Assembly (NCBI GenBank): GCA_016929495.1
Contig: JAFGIS010000587.1
Location: 1 to 34,838, forward strand
Source of the DNA: Polyangiaceae bacterium
GTDB lineage: Bacteria > Myxococcota_A > Polyangia > Polyangiales > Polyangiaceae
DNA: 34,838 nucleotides
Direction of reading: 5' to 3'
Shown here one piece after another: positions 32,202 through 34,838 of the stretch (within the stretch, counting starts at the first letter, position 1; each line of letters opens with the position of its first letter). The translations under genes were made by a program, and so were the position numbers. A model generated the notes under the pieces. It searched no databases. It was not told the origin of the DNA and saw nothing but the letters and a program-made list of their open reading frames with translations.

Positions 32202-33226
32202 CATCGCATGGCCTCCGACGACGACTGCGTCTGACCGACGGCAGAGGCTCCGCTCGGCGGGCACTGCGAAGGCTCTGCTGGCTCGGCCTGTGCGTCGTGG
32301 CGACAGCCCATGCCGAGCCAGCGACGAGCGACCACGCACAGCCCGGTCCCCAGGAGGATCAGGAAGCCACGAGGGCTTTTCTGAGCGGCAAGGACGACTT
32401 CGAGTCGGGGCGATTCGCAGAGGCGAAGGAGCAGTTCCAGAGAGCCTACCTTCTGACGAAGGATCCGGCTCTGCTGTACAATCTGGGGCAGAGCTACCGC
32501 AAGATGGGCCGATGCGCCGAGGCCCAGCAGGCGTATCAGCAATTCCTGCAGGCCGCGCCCAGCTCGCCTCTCGCACAGCGCGCACAGAAGCATCTGGTCG
32601 CTCTGCAGTCTTCGTGCGTTCCAACGGCTGGCTCTGCGCCGACCGCCGACTCTGGCGCATCGACGACCGGGACCTTCGGCGACGTAGAACCGACCGTCTC
32701 AGCCGGGCGAACCGCGCCGAGTGCCCCAAGGGTATCGAGAGCGCCGACGGCTCCCGCACCGGTGTCACCGCGTCAGGCGGGCAATCCAGTGCACGGGAGG
32801 ACTGCCGAAACCGAAGCCGACGGAACGTGGCGATGGTTGCCCTGGGCGACCATGATCTCCGGCCTCGTCGCTGCTGGCACGGCCATCGGCCTCGAGATTC
32901 ACTATCTGCAGCGCGAGAGCCAATGGACCGCGGAGGACCGAAACCTCGAAAAAGGGCCTGCGCCCGGTGAGACGGACGAGGACTGGCTCGCAAGGCAGGA
33001 GGCCAACGATCGACTGGGCCATTCCATCCGCGCCGTTCGAACCGGCGCGATCGCCACCGGGATCGCGGGTGTCGTGCTCGTCGCGGCTTCGGGTGTGATG
33101 TTCCAGCTGACTCCTGCCCACTCGTCCGCAGCGGACGGCGCTGCCGGGCTGCCGCCGGCGCTGCATGTGGGCATCACGCGCTGTGACGTCACAGCGACGG
33201 GTGTTACGTTGTCCGGCACGTTCTGA
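32198..33226 (+). CDS. Secreted/membrane TPR-repeat protein
   Basis: The protein is 342 residues. The ATG overlaps the kinase stop, so translation is probably coupled. A long basic N-terminus leads to a signal segment (LCWLGLCVVATAHA). TPR-like helices lie at about 58-125 (RAFLSGKDDFESGRFAEAKE, LLYNLGQSYRKMGRCAEAQQ, AYQQFLQAAP). A Pro/Ala/Thr linker follows, then two hydrophobic segments (ATMISGLVAAGTAIGLEI and IATGIAGVVLVAASGVMF) flanking a charged loop. This layout (sigma factor, kinase, TPR membrane protein) recurs in myxobacteria. It probably senses or relays an envelope signal to the kinase, but no partner is shown by the sequence. A 6-bp hairpin lies just after the stop. Confidence 0.8.
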   Translation: MTSHGLRRRLRLTDGRGSARRALRRLCWLGLCVVATAHAEPATSDHAQPGPQEDQEATRAFLSGKDDFESGRFAEAKEQFQRAYLLTKDPALLYNLGQSYRKMGRCAEAQQAYQQFLQAAPSSPLAQRAQKHLVALQSSCVPTAGSAPTADSGASTTGTFGDVEPTVSAGRTAPSAPRVSRAPTAPAPVSPRQAGNPVHGRTAETEADGTWRWLPWATMISGLVAAGTAIGLEIHYLQRESQWTAEDRNLEKGPAPGETDEDWLARQEANDRLGHSIRAVRTGAIATGIAGVVLVAASGVMFQLTPAHSSAADGAAGLPPALHVGITRCDVTATGVTLSGTF

Positions 33227-33232
33227 TTCACG

Positions 33233-33248
33233 GCCGCGGACACGCGGC
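33233..33248 (+). terminator. Hairpin after TPR gene
   Basis: GCCGCG-gaca-CGCGGC forms a perfect 6-bp stem 6 bp past the stop. No T-tract follows; weak candidate. Confidence 0.35.
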
Positions 33249-33499
33249 GCCCCGCAAATGGCGCTGTGCACCTCGGCCACTATGATCGCGTTGCCCTGCC
33301 TCCGGTCCGCTGGTGCTCTTCGTTCGTGCCGCCCCGGAGGGTGCCGACGGGCCAACGCAGCGGGATCCAGCGCAGATCCGGCACCGTGCCCGCCTACCCC
33401 CTGGGCGAGGCGCCCGGCTGCCGGAGCCCACACGCGCTTTGGCCTGGCTCTTGCGTTGCCACCTCGCCTACGATGGGCTCTCAGACAAGGAGACGAGCG

Positions 33500-34585
33500 A
33501 TGCGGTGCAAGCGTTGGGCTTCCGTGGTGACGATCGGCCTTTCGGCCGGGACCTTGGCAGGTTGTGGCAAAGATCACGTAGGGTCGAGCGCCCTGAAGAC
33601 GAGTGGCATGTATGCCGACTTCAAGGCAACGGCAGACGGGAGCAAGACGAAGGTCGATGCCCAGCTTTTCGTCGAGGACAGGAAAGGCGATTTCGTCACG
33701 CTCGAGGCCGGAGACTCGCTGCTCGCGAGCATCAACGACGAGACGCCGCTTGAACTGAGACCGAATGCCAGCGAAGAGAACTACCTCCATACGTTCGATG
33801 TTTCCGAAGCTGGCACCCTGGTGACCATCGACTTCGAGCGCCGTGACCGTGGCGACAAGGATGCGCCCGATTCGCACGTGAGGCTGCCAGAGGCCTTCGA
33901 CATGAGTCTGGACGTATCGGGCAAAGTGCAGCGCGACCAGGATGTGGTCATGACCTGGGAACCTTCCGGGATCAGCAACCAGATGTACTGGCTGGTGGAT
34001 GGCGACTGCATCTGGCCCAAAGATGGCAGCACGGACGACGACGGCCGGTACACGCTGAAGGCCGGCAGCCAAATCGAGGTCCTCAGTACGCGGAGCGACG
34101 AGAGCTGCAAGATCACCGTGACGCTCGAACGACACGTTCACGGCACCATCGACCCGGCCTTCCGTGACGGACGGTTCCTCGGGATCCAGGCCCGCACCAG
34201 GACCTTCACGTCCGTCCCAGAAGAGCCTGATGAGGAGGGCACTGGCGGCTCGGGCAACGACGAGACCGGCGGCTCGGGCAACACCGAAACCGGCGGCTCG
34301 GCGAACGAGGCAGGTGCACCCGGTGCGGGGACGGCCGGTTCGCCCCCGGCCGCGGGCGGGACCGGGACCGGCGGCGCGACCGGCGAAGAAGCCGGGGCTG
34401 CCGGCGCGGCCGCGGGCGGATCGAGTACAGGGGGCTCGACTCAGGCGGCCACCGCAGGCACGGCAGGCGCAGTCGCGGGCAGCACCGGGGCCAGCCAGGC
34501 AGCCGCAGGCAGCGCCGGAGCCAGCCAAGCGGCCGCGGGCAGTCCTGGGGCAAGCGGCCAGGGCGGTGCGGGCGGCCAGGGCTAG
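33500..34585 (+). CDS. Lipoprotein with long Gly/Ala/Ser/Thr-rich tail
   Basis: The protein is 361 residues. AGGAGA before the ATG at 33500 and the lipobox (TIGLSAGTLAGC) fix the start; the open frame continues to 33266 without either. The domain (about 22-240) has strand-rich sequence (ADFKATADGSKTKVDAQLFV, GTLVTIDFERRDRGDKDAPD) and two Cys (VDGDCIWP, DESCKITV), probably disulfide-bonded. From about residue 243 the sequence is only Gly, Ala, Ser, Thr, Glu and Gln, with repeats such as GASQAAAGSAGASQAAAGS and TGGSGN. It may be a flexible surface stalk. The domain family is not recognised. It ends before a convergent terminator hairpin. Confidence 0.8.
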   Translation: MRCKRWASVVTIGLSAGTLAGCGKDHVGSSALKTSGMYADFKATADGSKTKVDAQLFVEDRKGDFVTLEAGDSLLASINDETPLELRPNASEENYLHTFDVSEAGTLVTIDFERRDRGDKDAPDSHVRLPEAFDMSLDVSGKVQRDQDVVMTWEPSGISNQMYWLVDGDCIWPKDGSTDDDGRYTLKAGSQIEVLSTRSDESCKITVTLERHVHGTIDPAFRDGRFLGIQARTRTFTSVPEEPDEEGTGGSGNDETGGSGNTETGGSANEAGAPGAGTAGSPPAAGGTGTGGATGEEAGAAGAAAGGSSTGGSTQAATAGTAGAVAGSTGASQAAAGSAGASQAAAGSPGASGQGGAGGQG

Positions 34586-34595
34586 AGCGACCCAC

Positions 34596-34627
34596 TGACG
34601 CCGAGCCACGGGCCCGGCTCGGCGTCA
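34596..34627. terminator. Convergent terminator hairpin overlapping the nadD stop
   Basis: TGACGCCGAGCC (34596-34607) and GGCTCGGCGTCA (34616-34627) pair perfectly over 12 bp around an 8-nt loop. It lies between two genes that face each other, and the right arm contains the nadD stop codon. It would work on both strands; no T-tract is obvious. Confidence 0.65.
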
Positions 34628-34838
34628 CGCGTAGAGTCCGTGCTGCGCGATGTAGCGAAGCACCGCGTGCGGAACGAGCCGCCCGAGCTCGACGTGCGAC
34701 TCGGGCCGATCGCGAGCCTTCAGCAGGGCACGCACTTCGGTGGAAGAGACTTCCGGCAGGAGCGCTGGTGGGGCATCGGGCCGAGCCGAGCCGCGACGGC
34801 CGAGCACGATGGGGGGCGCCAGTTGGACGAGCTGCTCG
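34625..34838 (-). CDS. nadD: Nicotinate-nucleotide adenylyltransferase, C-terminal part (gene runs off the right edge)
   Basis: Only about 70 residues are in the window. They show EQLVQLAPPIVLGRRGS, then LLPEVSSTEVRALLKARD and RLVPHAVLRYIAQHGLYA. The SST-E-[VI]-R motif and the ending V-P-x-x-V-x-x-Y-I-x-x-x-x-LY are the C-terminus of NadD, which makes NaAD from NaMN and ATP in NAD synthesis. The N-terminal HxGH ATP site lies outside. The frame is open to the edge, so the gene is incomplete here, not broken. Its stop lies in a convergent hairpin. Confidence 0.8.
   Translation of the reverse strand, partial: EQLVQLAPPIVLGRRGSARPDAPPALLPEVSSTEVRALLKARDRPESHVELGRLVPHAVLRYIAQHGLYA

Noticed and set aside
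32765..34609. A 614-codon open frame on the minus strand
   Set aside because: It lies opposite the TPR and lipoprotein genes, which have signals, ribosome sites and good composition. The minus frame is Arg/Ala/Gly-rich with no domain; it is a high-GC antisense shadow.

Overview
This is a GC-rich, gene-dense chromosomal window, most likely from a myxobacterium-like member of Myxococcota (Polyangiales/Sorangiineae type); that assignment is inference. Supporting signs are the many large lipoproteins with Gly/Ser/Asp-rich linkers, an RCC1-like 'CWG' repeat lipoprotein, a transmembrane Ser/Thr kinase co-transcribed with a sigma factor and a TPR protein, several zinc-ribbon/transmembrane proteins, and long open antisense frames caused by high GC at third codon positions. 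No tRNA, rRNA, CRISPR array or intact insertion sequence was seen.

Layout. 1-3867: a truncated Asp-box beta-propeller gene converging on an RCC1-like lipoprotein gene, with overlapping 3' ends. About 3970-4530: decayed sequence, a sigma-factor region-4 fragment fused out of frame to the tail of another protein. 4554-8836: three tandem AIM24 genes on the minus strand, divergent from an SPFH-like/zinc-ribbon/transmembrane gene. 8973-17301: envelope genes (DUF1287 plus L,D-transpeptidase, XAC2610-like protein, beta-barrel protein, lipoprotein, GH172/DUF2961 protein, LCP-family protein). 17541-18728: beta-helix lipoprotein. 18982-20391: a PurF paralogue that lacks the glutaminase nucleophile. 20541-22767: metY-metA. 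22901-24623: a lipoprotein gene and lspA. 24661-28595: two divergent zinc-ribbon transmembrane genes. 28790-29416: CBS-pair protein. 29847-33226: sigma factor - zinc-finger kinase - TPR operon. 33500-34585: lipoprotein with a Gly/Ala-rich tail. 34625 to the right edge: end of nadD.

How the genes work together. MetA carries the Glu associated with acetyl-CoA specificity and MetY uses O-acetylhomoserine, so the pair forms a direct-sulfhydrylation route to homocysteine. The AIM24/SPFH block looks like a membrane-associated module. The L,D-transpeptidase, GH172 and LCP genes point to cell-wall or surface-glycan remodelling. LspA would process the many lipoproteins encoded here. The sigma/kinase/TPR genes form a transcription and signalling cassette.

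The most unusual items are the PurF paralogue without Cys1, Arg73 or Asn101 equivalents but with the PRPP loop and Fe-S cysteines kept; an interspersed intergenic repeat of about 107 bp with a long palindrome and compensatory changes between copies; a 165-bp intergenic element with perfect 11-bp terminal inverted repeats enclosing two strong hairpins; and a proline-rich protein with seven repeats of a T-[VIL]-[LM]-x-V-like motif.
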